Positions 36,581 through 46,839 of a stretch of DNA of 64,000 nucleotides are shown here, in pieces. The notes under the pieces were generated by a model that worked only from the letters and a program-made list of their open reading frames with translations, did not search any database and had not been told where the DNA came from. The DNA lies in NCBI RefSeq assembly GCF_000230835.1, contig NZ_CM001240.1, positions 3,793,779 through 3,857,778 of the forward strand. Reading direction: 5' to 3'. A program made the position numbers and the translations under genes. The number at the start of each line of letters is the position of its first letter. Within the stretch, counting starts at the first letter, position 1. The stretch is from Clostridium sp. DL-VIII. GTDB lineage: Bacteria; Bacillota; Clostridia; Clostridiales; Clostridiaceae.

Positions 36581-37645
36581 CTACTTATTATTCAATATTA
36601 ATTTGAGCTTCTCAATTAGCTTTTCCATTTCTTCATCTGTACCTATAGTTATTCTTAAAAAATTATCTATTCTATTTTTATTGAAATACCTTACTAATAT
36701 TCCGTTATCTTTTAGAGTTTCGTATAGATACTTACCTGAAACTTCGGAATGTCTTGCAAAAACAAAATTTGCTTTTGATTCTAAAACATTAAAATTTAAT
36801 TTTTTCAGCTCAATACATGTTTTTTCTCTTGTATTTATTATTTTCTTTGTTATTTCTTTAAAATATTCATTATCTTGTATTGCCGCTCTAGCCCCTGCTA
36901 GCGCTGCTCTATCTATTGTGTAGGAATTTATACTGTTCTTTATTCTATTTAAACCTTCAATTAAATCTTTATGACCTAATGCAAATCCAACTCTAAGTCC
37001 AGCTAATGAACGTGATTTTGATAAAGTTTGAATAACTAACAAATTATTATAATCCTTTATATATTTAACCATAGATTCTCCACCAAAATCAACATACGCT
37101 TCATCAATAATAACTACACTGTCATTATTAGCTTCAATTAACTTTTTTAACTCCTCCACATCTATGTATTTTCCTGTAGGTGCGTTAGGATTTGGTATTA
37201 TTACACCACCATTTTGTTTTTTTAATTCATCTAAAGGTATATTAAACTCTTCATCCAATTTTACCAGCTTATAATCTAAGTTTAAAAGCTCGGCATAGAC
37301 TGGATAGAAAGAATAACTTATATCTGGAAACAAAATTTGCTTATCTTTAGAAAAAAACGTCATAAATGAAAAAGCTAATACTTCATCTGAACCATTCCCA
37401 ATAAAGACCTCATCTTTATTTAAGCCATAATACTTAGCAATTTCATTTATAAGGTCACTACAGGTTGGATCTGGATAAAGTTTCAAATCATCATTAACTG
37501 CATTTTTTATAGCTTCAATAACTTTTTTTGATGGCGGATATGGGTTCTCATTAGTATTTAACTTTATGTACTTTTTATCCTTAGGCTGCTCCCCAGGCAC
37601 ATAAGGTTCTATTTCTTTTACTTTATCATTCCAATATTTACTCAT
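36581..37645 (-). CDS. hisC: Histidinol-phosphate aminotransferase (HisC-type)
   Basis: 354 residues. Fold-type I aminotransferase. Conserved parts are INTNENPYPPS-like (LNTNENPYPPSKKV), FIGNGSDEVL, NPNAPTGKYI and VIIDEAYVDFGG. The PLP lysine is in TLSKSRSLAGLRVGFALG. HisC transfers an amino group from glutamate to imidazole-acetol phosphate in histidine synthesis; several family members also use aromatic amino acids. The gene stands alone, away from a his operon, so an aromatic or cobamide (CobD-like) role cannot be excluded. RBS AGGGGG precedes the ATG. Confidence 0.85.
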   Translation of the reverse strand: MSKYWNDKVKEIEPYVPGEQPKDKKYIKLNTNENPYPPSKKVIEAIKNAVNDDLKLYPDPTCSDLINEIAKYYGLNKDEVFIGNGSDEVLAFSFMTFFSKDKQILFPDISYSFYPVYAELLNLDYKLVKLDEEFNIPLDELKKQNGGVIIPNPNAPTGKYIDVEELKKLIEANNDSVVIIDEAYVDFGGESMVKYIKDYNNLLVIQTLSKSRSLAGLRVGFALGHKDLIEGLNRIKNSINSYTIDRAALAGARAAIQDNEYFKEITKKIINTREKTCIELKKLNFNVLESKANFVFARHSEVSGKYLYETLKDNGILVRYFNKNRIDNFLRITIGTDEEMEKLIEKLKLILNNK

Positions 37646-37675
37646 TTAACTGCCCCCTAGTTAATTCTATTTCTT

Positions 37676-37767
37676 AGGCACAATGAATCAAAGCTCCCAA
37701 ATATATTTTCTATTAAATAATTATAAAATAGAGAAATACACTATTAATTCATTTTTTGATTGTGCCT
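37676..37767 (-). promoter_or_regulatory. Possible structured leader of hisC
   Basis: AGGCACA (37676-37682) and ATCAAA (37687-37692) can pair with TGTGCCT (37761-37767) and TTTGAT (37755-37760), enclosing about 60 bases just before the hisC ribosome binding site. A TATACT/TATAAT-rich stretch follows at 37770-37785 on the minus strand. It is a weak candidate with no known riboswitch signature. Confidence 0.25.
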
Positions 37768-37908
37768 TTTTAGTATATTATACATTAATATGCTTTGGAA
37801 ATACAAAACATATCCTCACAAAATTTTTTCATCTCCAGGCTTTATCTTTTAGTTTTTTATAATTTTTTAAATATAAAGCATATATGCTCTTTTACAAAAA
37901 AGAATCTT

Positions 37909-38484
37909 TTAAAATATATACGGAATCAAAGCCCATGATTCTTTTATGTATTTTTTATATTCTTCACCAAATTCCTCTACTAAAAATGTCTGTTCTCTTT
38001 TTATTTTTATGATATATATAACTAACATAATGCAAAATCCAATAAAAGATGATAAATTTCCAATTGCGATAAAGTTTCCTAAAAAGCCACATACTACTCC
38101 TGTATAAATAGGGTTTCTTATATATTTATATGGGCCGCTGCGAACCAGTCTTTGCCCTTCTACCTTTTGAATGGCGCCACTCCAATTTCTTCCTAATACC
38201 ACTCTAGCCCATATAGCAAATAAAAGTGATAATACCAAAATTATAATTCCTATATACCCTGCATATTTATGAGAAGGTAATATTGTTTTCCATAAAAATA
38301 CTTCTTTAAATTCAACAAATGTTAGGAAATAAGAAATTATCACAAGTAATAAATGTAGTCCTCTTACTATACTTTTCTGACCACTTGATTCTTTTTTTAC
38401 CTTTGATCTAGTCTTTATAGCTGCTAACATCCAATAAATCCAAAATATCCCCCAAATATAACCAGCGATAGTAGTATTACTCAT
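37909..38484 (-). CDS. Isoprenylcysteine carboxyl methyltransferase (ICMT) family membrane protein
   Basis: 191 residues from the ATG at 38484, preceded by AGGAGG seven bases upstream; a longer frame begins inside the upstream spacer. Four or five membrane helices. The C-terminal part carries RSGPYKYIRNPIYTGVVCG and EEFGEEYKKYIK, the conserved SAM/phospholipid-binding motif of the ICMT/PEMT superfamily. Bacterial members methylate unknown small molecules or lipids. It lies between hisC and the glycosylation cluster and is not obviously linked to either. Confidence 0.82.
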   Translation of the reverse strand: MSNTTIAGYIWGIFWIYWMLAAIKTRSKVKKESSGQKSIVRGLHLLLVIISYFLTFVEFKEVFLWKTILPSHKYAGYIGIIILVLSLLFAIWARVVLGRNWSGAIQKVEGQRLVRSGPYKYIRNPIYTGVVCGFLGNFIAIGNLSSFIGFCIMLVIYIIKIKREQTFLVEEFGEEYKKYIKESWALIPYIF

Positions 38485-38874
38485 AGAACTTCCTCCTATA
38501 TATCTCATTAGACTTGATTACAGCATCTAATATAATTCTGTAATTCCTGAAACTGTATCATTTATCATCTTATTTTTTGCATAGAAACTTGTAAATAAAA
38601 ATAATTTATCAACTCTAGTATATACTTCTTCATAATTTCTATTAACTAATTAAATATTATTAACTTTGGCAATAGCTTAAAGCATTTTAAATATACATCC
38701 TGATTATTTTTATTTATACACTTTCAATTATTAACACATTCTTTTATTTGCATACAAAAAAAAGACTAAGTTTCCTTAATCTCTTTCTCCTAATATAATC
38801 CTTAACTTTAAAAAAATCTCTATCATACTTACAAGTTAGAAATACAATTTAAAAGTTTATAAGGTTAATAAGTT
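38485..38874. other. Intergenic region, only a terminator seen
   Basis: 390 bp, AT-rich, no convincing coding frame. A hairpin AGACTAAG/CTTAATCT at 38763-38782 with a T run ends the gene at 38875. The promoter of the ICMT-like gene should lie on its distal side. Confidence 0.5.
38755..38782 (-). terminator. Terminator after the GT2-TPR gene
   Basis: AGACTAAG (38763-38770) and CTTAATCT (38775-38782) form an 8-bp stem with one G-U pair and a 4-base loop; the minus-strand transcript then has a run of eight U. Confidence 0.65.
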
Positions 38875-40662
38875 TTAATATTTTAATATGTCTAGACCTT
38901 CCGCATCATATATATCAACTTCTTTTATTGACCTCAATATCTCCTTTTGTGCAAGTTCAATATATCCATATCTGTAATATAATTTACCAAGGTTAAGCAA
39001 TGCATATTTTGTATCTACTAAATTTAATAACTCAATAGCTATTGCCAGTTCATCAAACTTATCATTTATAAGCAATATCTCTATAACTTCTAAAATTATA
39101 TTCATATATTCTTTGTCATTTTCATCATTTGTTAATATCATTGTTGGTTTTTTATCAAATAGTTTTATTAATTCTGAGTATACCTTTAAGTACCTTTTAT
39201 CATAATCGGATAGATTATCCTTATTAATATTATTTACTATATATAATGCATTTTCATTCTTATTTAATAGTATAAAGCACAGAACTTTATACATTAAAGA
39301 AATTATATAATATGAACTTTTTTTATCTATATTATTTATATTTGTATATTCTTCAAAATTACCATTTCTTATAAAACATCGTGATTTTAATACAGTGGTA
39401 CTTTCAGTGACATTTACTGTATCTTCATATTTTTTTATATATTCTAGTGCTGTACTATAATGTCCAACATGATAAAATAAATCAGCAGCAATCTCATAAT
39501 AAGCTTTTTTGTCTTCTGGGAAAAATTCTTCCAGTATCCTTTTCATTTCATCTAAAGATACCTTTTTCTCTTCTAATACCTGAATTATATTATATAAAGG
39601 CTCAATGTAATCAGGTTTCAATTTCAAAGCTTCAATATAACAATTATAAGCCGTATAATTATCTTTATATTTCATATAAACATTGCCTAATTCATAATAA
39701 GCTCTATAACTCCATGTTCCAAATATAAATTTTAATTCAGAAGGCGGTTCACCAAGTTCAATGCACTTCTCCAATGCTCTTATTTGAAGCGTCGGCCTAT
39801 CAAGTTCTTTCCAAATGAGAGATTGATAAAAGTAAAAGTCTGTACATTTAGGATAATATGAGATTCCAATATCTACGAATTTTAAAGCTTCATTATAATT
39901 TTTCAAATTTAAATTTGATATAATTATTCGTAATATCAACAAAGAGCTATAGCCAGTATGTTGATCAAACTTTTCATAAGCTTTATAATAGCATTCTAAA
40001 GCTTTATTCATATCATCTAATGCGCCATATTCACTACCTAGATTAAAATAAACAAATCCATCATCAGGCTTCTTTTTTATTTGTTCATTCAAAATAGCTA
40101 TATTTCTTTTTCTTTTCTCTTTAGAAACAATCCTTTTATCAATATAGCCATAATGATATATCTTTATATCTTTACAGACTGCATTATAATCTCCTTCTGC
40201 TCTAATCAATTGGTTATGGACTTCTCCTTCATAGTGAACGCCACGATTGTTTTTAAATAAACGTGGATTTAAATTTACAGCAATATTATCTTTTTCTATA
40301 CCGCTTCCATAATAACTTAATGTCTCAAAATGATAAATTGCATTTTCATCTAATTCAGTATTTAATAAAGCCTTAAAAGTTTCCCTAGCTTCTGAATTTA
40401 ATTCATCATCTGCATCTAGTATAAGTATCCAGTCTTTTGTAGCATATTTTAAAGATTCATTTCTAGCTTCGCTAAAATTATTATTCCATTTAAAATAATA
40501 AACCTTAGCCCCAAAACTTTTAGAGATTTTTACTGTTTTATCTGTAGATCCTGTATCAACTATTATTATCTCATCAACAACATCTTTAATGCTAGATAAA
40601 CATCTTGGTAAATACTCTTCTTCATCTTTTACAATCATACATAAACTTACCTGATTCTTCAT
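38875..40662 (-). CDS. Family 2 glycosyltransferase with TPR repeats
   Basis: 595 residues. The N-terminal GT-A domain starts MKNQVSLCMIVKDEEEYLPR; the metal-binding motif is LDADDELNS (Asp83, Asp85, Asp86) and the acceptor region is HYEGEVHNQL. Residues about 190-590 are tetratricopeptide repeats (DDGFVYFNLGSEYGALDDMNKALECYYKAYE, NYTAYNCYIEALKLKPDYIEPLYN). The GT2-plus-TPR layout is shared with enzymes that glycosylate peptides and surface proteins (SunS-type and flagellin/spore-coat glycosylation). It follows an acyltransferase and a large glycosyltransferase in the same direction, with a terminator-like hairpin before it. Confidence 0.82.
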   Translation of the reverse strand: MKNQVSLCMIVKDEEEYLPRCLSSIKDVVDEIIIVDTGSTDKTVKISKSFGAKVYYFKWNNNFSEARNESLKYATKDWILILDADDELNSEARETFKALLNTELDENAIYHFETLSYYGSGIEKDNIAVNLNPRLFKNNRGVHYEGEVHNQLIRAEGDYNAVCKDIKIYHYGYIDKRIVSKEKRKRNIAILNEQIKKKPDDGFVYFNLGSEYGALDDMNKALECYYKAYEKFDQHTGYSSLLILRIIISNLNLKNYNEALKFVDIGISYYPKCTDFYFYQSLIWKELDRPTLQIRALEKCIELGEPPSELKFIFGTWSYRAYYELGNVYMKYKDNYTAYNCYIEALKLKPDYIEPLYNIIQVLEEKKVSLDEMKRILEEFFPEDKKAYYEIAADLFYHVGHYSTALEYIKKYEDTVNVTESTTVLKSRCFIRNGNFEEYTNINNIDKKSSYYIISLMYKVLCFILLNKNENALYIVNNINKDNLSDYDKRYLKVYSELIKLFDKKPTMILTNDENDKEYMNIILEVIEILLINDKFDELAIAIELLNLVDTKYALLNLGKLYYRYGYIELAQKEILRSIKEVDIYDAEGLDILKY

Positions 40663-40754
40663 TTAACCCCTCATGTATATATAAAATTTAACATAAACAA
40701 TTATGTCAATCCTCTCTATATAATATGTTCCATGCATGAATATGTGATTAAATT

Positions 40755-40781
40755 GAAAAGCTAAGGTATCCCCTAGCTTTC
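40755..40781 (-). terminator. Terminator after the acyltransferase
   Basis: AAAGCTAAGG (40757-40766) and CCCTAGCTTT (40771-40780) form a stem; on the minus strand it is followed by T-rich sequence. Confidence 0.55.
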
Positions 40782-40884
40782 TTATATTATTCAAAGTTTA
40801 ATATTCTCATTATTTCAAGCATTATCAGTTACATTTCTTATTCTAAATCTAGGTAAAAAAATTTTTCAAATAAAGTGCAACTTA

Positions 40885-41886
40885 TTACTTAATAAATTCT
40901 GATGTGAAAATCGGAATATTTGTGCCAGATAATATAATAGTGTTATTTCTATTTGCAAATTCAATATATTCTGATGTATTTATATTTCTTGTTGCAATAA
41001 AGTAGTCTGCATCTTTAAATAAGGTTTCTTCAGTTTTAATATTTTTATCTACTATTACAACATCAGCTTTATTATATTTATTTAATTCATTCTTAAGCAT
41101 ATCCATATTTTTCTCATAATCAGAATCTATTTTAATTCTTAAAATTAACGTCTTGTCGGGTTTCTCCATAAAAACTTTTGCATATTCCTCTAATACTTTT
41201 CTCCATACGGAATAAGGTTCATTAAAATCTGGGAAAAATAATATTTGGGTTTTATTGTGTTTATATTCTACTTTTTCTAAATTTGACTTTGGAGAATTAT
41301 AAAATTTTTCAGTAAATTCAGCAACATCCTTTTTAAACCACTCAATATTTTCTTTAATTTTATTCACACCCCAATTCCACCATCGTATTTCTAATAATTT
41401 CTTTATTTGTTCTTCATCAAATCTATATTTTATTATTTGTGCTGGATTACCAACCACTATTGCATATGGTGGAATATCTTTTGCAACAACAGAATTTGCT
41501 CCGATTAATGCTCCATTTCCAATTTTAATTCCAGAAATTAGAGTTACATTTGTTCCTATCCAACAATCACTTCCTATAAATATATGCCCTTTCTGTTGTA
41601 TTTTTTTATCTTTAAAGTTGAAAATATCAACTTCATCATTACCACTAGAATAAAAATGCTGGCTTACAGATTTATAATCGTGATTTCTATTAAAATGAGC
41701 ACCTATTCCATTTGATATTGATGTAAAATTTCCAACACATAAATTTGCAGTCTTATCTCCTGGTGTTATCTTAAAATACATATCTGATATATAACTATTT
41801 ATGCCAATACTTCCAATTAAAAAATTTTCATTATTACCATTATTTAAACTTATATACCTTTTAAAATTTTCGGCTGGAATTAACAA
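40885..41886 (-). CDS. Hexapeptide-repeat acyltransferase with a C-terminal extension
   Basis: 333 residues. Residues 40-180 show the left-handed beta-helix of the xenobiotic/CatB-type acyltransferases ([53 protein letters not shown]). The catalytic histidine is probably His69 in [10 protein letters not shown]-terminal part of about 130 residues (PSNL to TSEFIK) lies beyond the typical 210-residue enzyme; it contains a Rossmann-like pattern ([24 protein letters not shown]) and may bind a second substrate. It probably acetylates a sugar of the surface glycan made by the neighbouring glycosyltransferases. It is 16 bp after the large glycosyltransferase. Confidence 0.78.
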   Translation of the reverse strand: MLIPAENFKRYISLNNGNNENFLIGSIGINSYISDMYFKITPGDKTANLCVGNFTSISNGIGAHFNRNHDYKSVSQHFYSSGNDEVDIFNFKDKKIQQKGHIFIGSDCWIGTNVTLISGIKIGNGALIGANSVVAKDIPPYAIVVGNPAQIIKYRFDEEQIKKLLEIRWWNWGVNKIKENIEWFKKDVAEFTEKFYNSPKSNLEKVEYKHNKTQILFFPDFNEPYSVWRKVLEEYAKVFMEKPDKTLILRIKIDSDYEKNMDMLKNELNKYNKADVVIVDKNIKTEETLFKDADYFIATRNINTSEYIEFANRNNTIILSGTNIPIFTSEFIK

Positions 41887-41902
41887 AGTATACCTCCTAT
41901 TT

Positions 41903-44900
41903 TTACACCATTAATTTCAAAAAATTTTCTAAAACTTTAAACAAACTATAATCTTTTTTATAAGTCTTTACTAATGCATTATAAGATTTTTCCAGTCGCT
42001 CCAATGGCTTGTTTAAATAGTACTCAAACTTTTCTATATATTCATATTCATCGTTAGCTATTACCATGTCATCTTCTGAATATAATTCATAAATTAACTT
42101 AGGATTATCTACTAATTGAAATGCTCCACAAGAAGCAATAGAAAATGTTCTCTCATTAACTTCACTTCTATTCTGCTTCTGTATATCTAGATGATAATTC
42201 AAATTTATTTTTGCTCTATTATAAAAGAAATTAGTATTACTAGGATATAATTCTGGTATATCTTTTCCCCATCCTATACCTCTTAATATTCCATTATTAT
42301 ATTTACTTAGGATTGGAGTTAAATATTTTTCAGTTTCTTTATACTTTACGTAACTATTGGTACCAACAAAGAAATAATCATATATTTTATTTGCATCTTC
42401 TGGATAATAATTTAATGGATTAAATGCAAATGGAAGATTTATAATTTTTATATTATTGCTTATCCAATTATACAGAGTAACATCATTTGTTTCTTCAGCT
42501 AAAGATGAGATTAAAAATTTAAAATTAAATTGTTTAGATAATTGTACATTTATTAAATCCAGCTCATCATTATTAAGCTGCACTGAAATAATTCCTATTT
42601 TATTTTTTATATTAGTTATTGTCTTATTTTTCAAAGAATCATATATATACGTACTTGTACCTATAGTTATATAACTATTATAAAAACTGTAATCAAAAGT
42701 TGTATTGATCTTATAAATTATATCTACTTCAATCCCCATATAGTTTAAAGTTTCCTTCCATGATAAGAAACTATATTTCCAATATCCATTTGTAGGTGAA
42801 TAAATTAAGAGTTTAGAATATTTATTTTTATATTTATCCTTATATTGTTCTAATAAATTTTTTCTTACAACTTTTCCGTCTTTTACAATTTGACTTTGAA
42901 TACTGTACTCTTCCGTAGCTTTATTAAGTCTTACATTCATTTTATATTTATTTAGTTCTTTTAAAACAACATTTATATCTTCACTATATAAATTATTATT
43001 ATGCAAACTTTTTTTTAAATATTTTTCTGCAATATTAATAAGAGGTTGTAAAAATAATTTAATTTGTTCAATATCAAAATTCAACTCATGTTTCCATGGC
43101 ATTCCTTCTCCTCTTAAGTACATAATAAATGTGCGATAATACTTTGTTCCAATTAAATAACCCTTTGTACATTCTACATCTTCCTTAGTCAGCGTACTCC
43201 AATTAATATCTTTTAGATATATGGTTTCACTAAAATTACTTACTATATATTCCATAACATATATAATGGATTTAATTCGATTTTTTAGGTCATAAGTAAT
43301 ATTATTTTCATGTTGTCTATAACAAATTAGATCCTTATCTATATATTCATATCTAATGTTACTTTTTAAAAATATTAAAGAATTTAGTGTATCAACAGCA
43401 ATTCTCATATTTTTACCATCATACCACTTTAAATTATTCATTCTAAAAAATGAAATCTTATAAACCCCTGTTCCTATCGGTATAACCCCTGAGCCACCTC
43501 TATTAAAAGTTTCCGATATTATTTCATTATATTGAAATTGTTTATACTTCCATGTATTCTGATAAATACCATCTTTATCAACTAATTTTAGATTACAATA
43601 GACATAATCTAAATCTAAATTTTCTATAAAAATAGAAATAAATTCATAAAGCGCCCTTTCATTATCCAAATAATCATCAGCATCCAGCTTCATAACATAT
43701 TCACCTTTTGCCTGACTAATAATTTCTTCAATTCCACGCTCTGGACTCCCACTATTTTTTTCATGAAATATTGCTCTAATATTTGAATATTTCTCTTCAT
43801 AGAATTTTATTTTCTTAATTGAATCATCTGTAGAACAATCATCAACGATTATAAGTTCAACATTTTTATAAGTCTGCTTCAATACTGATTCAATACACTT
43901 ATCTAAAAATGTATTATTATTATAGTTTGTAATCCCTACAGTGACCAACGGTTTCTCCAATAATTCTCTATCTTCAATATTTGTATTTTTCAAATTATCA
44001 ATTACTGCCATCACCTTATCTATCTGCTGAGCAAGACTAAAGTTTTTAACAATGTATTTCTTATATTCATTTGAAGCATAATTATCTTCTTCAATCATAC
44101 TAATAGCTTCACCAATTGTATTCCATACATATTTTTTATCATATATATTTTTGGATCCCACAAAATTATGAATTATAGGCTTTATGCCTTTGCACATTGC
44201 CTGCATAACACTTACATTTTGTGATTCAAGAATGCTAGTACACAATATATAATCTTTGTCATTAAGCCATTTGTCTAAATCATCCTGCCACCCTTCATAT
44301 ATCACATTATTTTCTATTCCAAATTCCTGTATCATTTGATTATAATAAAGTACATCTCTATTATCTTGAAAAATTCCTGCAATATATAATTTATATCTGT
44401 TATCTTTATCATAAATTGCTTTGAATGTATGCAATAAAAGCATTGGTCCTTTTTTATAATTTATATATCCTACATAAACTATATTAAATCCATTTTCCCG
44501 TTCTTTAAAACTCCACTTTTTCTCATCTATACCATTAGGGATAATACTAATTATTCTCTCATTTATATTAAAGTTTTTAACTATAAAGTTCTTTATATGT
44601 TCACAAATTACTATTAAGCTATTTACATTGCTCCAATTGACATCATTAATATAACCATTAAAAGCTTCATAACTATGAAGCCTGCATATAATTTTTTTTT
44701 CTTTAGCTAATTCTAACTTACTTCCATATGCTATTAGGTCATCGCACCATTCAAACCAACAAATATCAGCCCATTCCATGCCCTCGTCAATTTGTTTATA
44801 TTCTGTTATTATAACTTTTTTTATATTATATTTTTTGGACACTCCATCAATAATATCATCTAAAAAACTATCCATCCCTTTTTTTACAAAAAATATCAAT

Positions 44901-44968
44901 TTGATTTCATTTCTTATGCTATATGTAACCGCTTCTTTCTTTATAATACTCCCCAAATTTTGTTCCAT
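41903..44968 (-). CDS. Three-module glycosyltransferase (GT4, GT2, CgeB-like), 1021 residues
   Basis: Three domains in order. Residues about 10-330 are GT4-like, with the EX7E-type motif [19 protein letters not shown]. Residues about 345-590 are GT2-like ([20 protein letters not shown], with the metal motif [10 protein letters not shown]). Residues about 690-1021 are CgeB-like GT ([19 protein letters not shown], then [15 protein letters not shown]). CgeB-type proteins glycosylate the outer spore layer in Bacillus. The gene is divergent from two structural-type genes (45176-45460 and 45629-46603), with the acyltransferase 16 bp downstream. It is most likely for polymer or protein glycosylation on the spore or cell surface. 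Confidence 0.82.
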   Translation of the reverse strand: MEQNLGSIIKKEAVTYSIRNEIKLIFFVKKGMDSFLDDIIDGVSKKYNIKKVIITEYKQIDEGMEWADICWFEWCDDLIAYGSKLELAKEKKIICRLHSYEAFNGYINDVNWSNVNSLIVICEHIKNFIVKNFNINERIISIIPNGIDEKKWSFKERENGFNIVYVGYINYKKGPMLLLHTFKAIYDKDNRYKLYIAGIFQDNRDVLYYNQMIQEFGIENNVIYEGWQDDLDKWLNDKDYILCTSILESQNVSVMQAMCKGIKPIIHNFVGSKNIYDKKYVWNTIGEAISMIEEDNYASNEYKKYIVKNFSLAQQIDKVMAVIDNLKNTNIEDRELLEKPLVTVGITNYNNNTFLDKCIESVLKQTYKNVELIIVDDCSTDDSIKKIKFYEEKYSNIRAIFHEKNSGSPERGIEEIISQAKGEYVMKLDADDYLDNERALYEFISIFIENLDLDYVYCNLKLVDKDGIYQNTWKYKQFQYNEIISETFNRGGSGVIPIGTGVYKISFFRMNNLKWYDGKNMRIAVDTLNSLIFLKSNIRYEYIDKDLICYRQHENNITYDLKNRIKSIIYVMEYIVSNFSETIYLKDINWSTLTKEDVECTKGYLIGTKYYRTFIMYLRGEGMPWKHELNFDIEQIKLFLQPLINIAEKYLKKSLHNNNLYSEDINVVLKELNKYKMNVRLNKATEEYSIQSQIVKDGKVVRKNLLEQYKDKYKNKYSKLLIYSPTNGYWKYSFLSWKETLNYMGIEVDIIYKINTTFDYSFYNSYITIGTSTYIYDSLKNKTITNIKNKIGIISVQLNNDELDLINVQLSKQFNFKFLISSLAEETNDVTLYNWISNNIKIINLPFAFNPLNYYPEDANKIYDYFFVGTNSYVKYKETEKYLTPILSKYNNGILRGIGWGKDIPELYPSNTNFFYNRAKINLNYHLDIQKQNRSEVNERTFSIASCGAFQLVDNPKLIYELYSEDDMVIANDEYEYIEKFEYYLNKPLERLEKSYNALVKTYKKDYSLFKVLENFLKLMV

Positions 44969-45175
44969 TAAATCACTCCAAAATTTTGCTTATAATATTC
45001 TATTCCATAATTATTTAAATTATTTAATTCTTGCGAATTTAATTAAATCTTATTTCACAATACACTATCAATAAAAATCAATTGCACATTGTGAATTGCA
45101 ATATATATAATATTGTCAACATTTAATTAAATAATAATATAATAATACTATATTATTTATAGGAGATGTTATTTA

Positions 45176-45460
45176 ATGACAAGTTTTGATACTCCACTAT
45201 CAAGTACTATTAAAAGAGTTTATGTTTCAGGAACTCTCCCTGCAAACAATGATGTAGGTTACGTTGAGGTTCAAGCTGTTGTTTCCCGTGGGAATGCTAA
45301 AGAGACTTTTTATAAAACATTTCAAATTGCTGCCAGTCCTACAAGAGTTATTCCTTCACTATGGGCAGGTTCTGGCCTCTGCAGTATTGTGATTACCCCT
45401 AAATTAAGCAGTACCCAATCAGTTACTTCAACATTAGTTTTAATAGATTTTAAACACTAA
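45176..45460 (+). CDS. Small DUF6385-like surface protein
   Basis: 94 residues, ATG after ATAGGAGATG. It contains no signal peptide or transmembrane segment. The pattern TLPANNDVGYVEVQAVVSRG and GLCSIVITPKLSSTQSVTST fits small beta-strand-rich domains, as found in DUF6385 proteins of Clostridium. The short C-terminal domain of the next gene is of the same style. A TTGCAC-N18-TATAAT promoter lies upstream. It is probably a subunit of a surface or spore structure modified by the neighbouring enzymes; this is an inference from position. Confidence 0.6.
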   Translation: MTSFDTPLSSTIKRVYVSGTLPANNDVGYVEVQAVVSRGNAKETFYKTFQIAASPTRVIPSLWAGSGLCSIVITPKLSSTQSVTSTLVLIDFKH

Positions 45461-45628
45461 TTTAAAAAAACTTATAATATAAATCTCATGGAGTCATTTG
45501 TACGACTCCATATTCTTACATAATATAAATATAAATAAATATGCTATTCTTAATAAGCAATAAAAGGCGCGCACTGCTTATTCTTTATTACTTTTTATGT
45601 CGCTAGCATTGAAGAAATGGAGATTAAA

Positions 45629-46603
45629 ATGAAAAGCATTATACTACCAGCTATTAAAAGCCTGACAATTACTAATAAACATCCTGATAAAAGCATAAAT
45701 GAAGATACAATAAGCGTAGGCTCTGATGGAGAATATGAGTATTATAGCTATTTGTTTTTTGATATTTCATCAATACCTTCTAATGTTATAATATCTACTG
45801 CAAAGCTTACACTTTTTAAGGTTGATAATTTTTTTAATGATATAAGCAAAAAAATTTCCATAAGTCCGCTTTATGATTATTTTAGTGCTTATACAACTTA
45901 TAACAATCCTCCTGATTATGATCGTTATACTATAATAAATTTTTATCCGTTAACTACTAATGTATCGGTAACAATAAATATTAGAACTATTGTTTCGTCA
46001 TGGATAAAAAACAGCTTAAGGAATAAAGGGATAATACTATATGGAAGAAAGCAAGCTATCCTTGCGAGCTTTGGATCTGTAAAAAGCTCTGATAACTACC
46101 TTGTTCCATTTATAGTAATAAATTATATACCTTATTCTCCTAACAAATGCTATGAAAAAAAGCTTAACGATGAATATATTCATCCTCCAGATGATTATTC
46201 TAAAAAAAATCATAATGATAACTGCTTTCAAGATGATTGTCGTGATAAATATATAAAGATGTGCAAAGAGGAGCTTGAAGATGTTTTATTTAAAGTTTGT
46301 AAGAAGGCTTGCAATTGTAGTTCAAATCCATATCCTTCGAATGCTTCTATAGCCAGAGCAGTAGATGTTACAGGTGTTGTAGCTCCACTATCAATTTATT
46401 ATATAGTTGTTGACTTACAAGTTACCCGTGCTTCAAGTGGACAGATAAATCATTATTATGTATCTGATGAATATGACAATTCCTTAAATAATAATTCACT
46501 TTCTATAGATAAAACTTACAATATTGCTATAAACCCACCTATTCAATCTGGAGATATAGACAATGTGGTCTTATATGGCTCTTATAAAGGTTCTATATCT
46601 TAA
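45629..46603 (+). CDS. DNRLRE-domain protein with a Cys-rich middle part
   Basis: 324 residues from the ATG at 45629 after GGAGATTAAA; an in-frame ATG four codons earlier is worse placed. The first 170 residues have the DNRLRE beta-sandwich pattern (SYLFFDISSIPSNVIISTAKLTLF, VTINIRTIVSSWIKNSLRNKG). A middle part (about 175-240) holds nine cysteines, for example CFQDDCRDKYIKMC and CKKACNCSS. The C-terminal 85 residues resemble the preceding 94-residue protein. No signal peptide is present, which fits spore-coat or intracellularly assembled proteins. It may be the scaffold acceptor of the cluster. Confidence 0.7.
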   Translation: MKSIILPAIKSLTITNKHPDKSINEDTISVGSDGEYEYYSYLFFDISSIPSNVIISTAKLTLFKVDNFFNDISKKISISPLYDYFSAYTTYNNPPDYDRYTIINFYPLTTNVSVTINIRTIVSSWIKNSLRNKGIILYGRKQAILASFGSVKSSDNYLVPFIVINYIPYSPNKCYEKKLNDEYIHPPDDYSKKNHNDNCFQDDCRDKYIKMCKEELEDVLFKVCKKACNCSSNPYPSNASIARAVDVTGVVAPLSIYYIVVDLQVTRASSGQINHYYVSDEYDNSLNNNSLSIDKTYNIAINPPIQSGDIDNVVLYGSYKGSIS

Positions 46604-46676
46604 ATACATGCAATTCAGGGATGCATATTCGCTAATTATGTTTTTATTGTGCTATAAGTAAGAAATATAATAAAAG

Positions 46677-46725
46677 AATGCAATGAGACATTATTTTTAA
46701 ATATATATCTCATTACATTTTCTTT
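46677..46725 (+). terminator. Terminator after the DNRLRE gene
   Basis: AATGCAATGAGA (46677-46688) pairs with TCTCATTACATT (46708-46719) with one G-U pair, then TTTCTTT. Confidence 0.65.
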
Positions 46726-46778
46726 ATATATCTGTTATATCCTAGTTACAAAATTAATATTACAATCATTTTGCATCG

Positions 46779-46828
46779 ATATAAGGATGGCTAAAATCAC
46801 TAATAATCATTTTATGGCATCCTTATAT
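46779..46828 (-). terminator. Hairpin after the FAD oxidase gene
   Basis: ATATAAGGATG (46779-46789) pairs with CATCCTTATAT (46818-46828); the stem extends inwards with TAAAAT/ATTTTA. No long T run follows on the minus strand, but the position suggests the operon end. Confidence 0.55.
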
Positions 46829-46839
46829 GAAATAACAAC

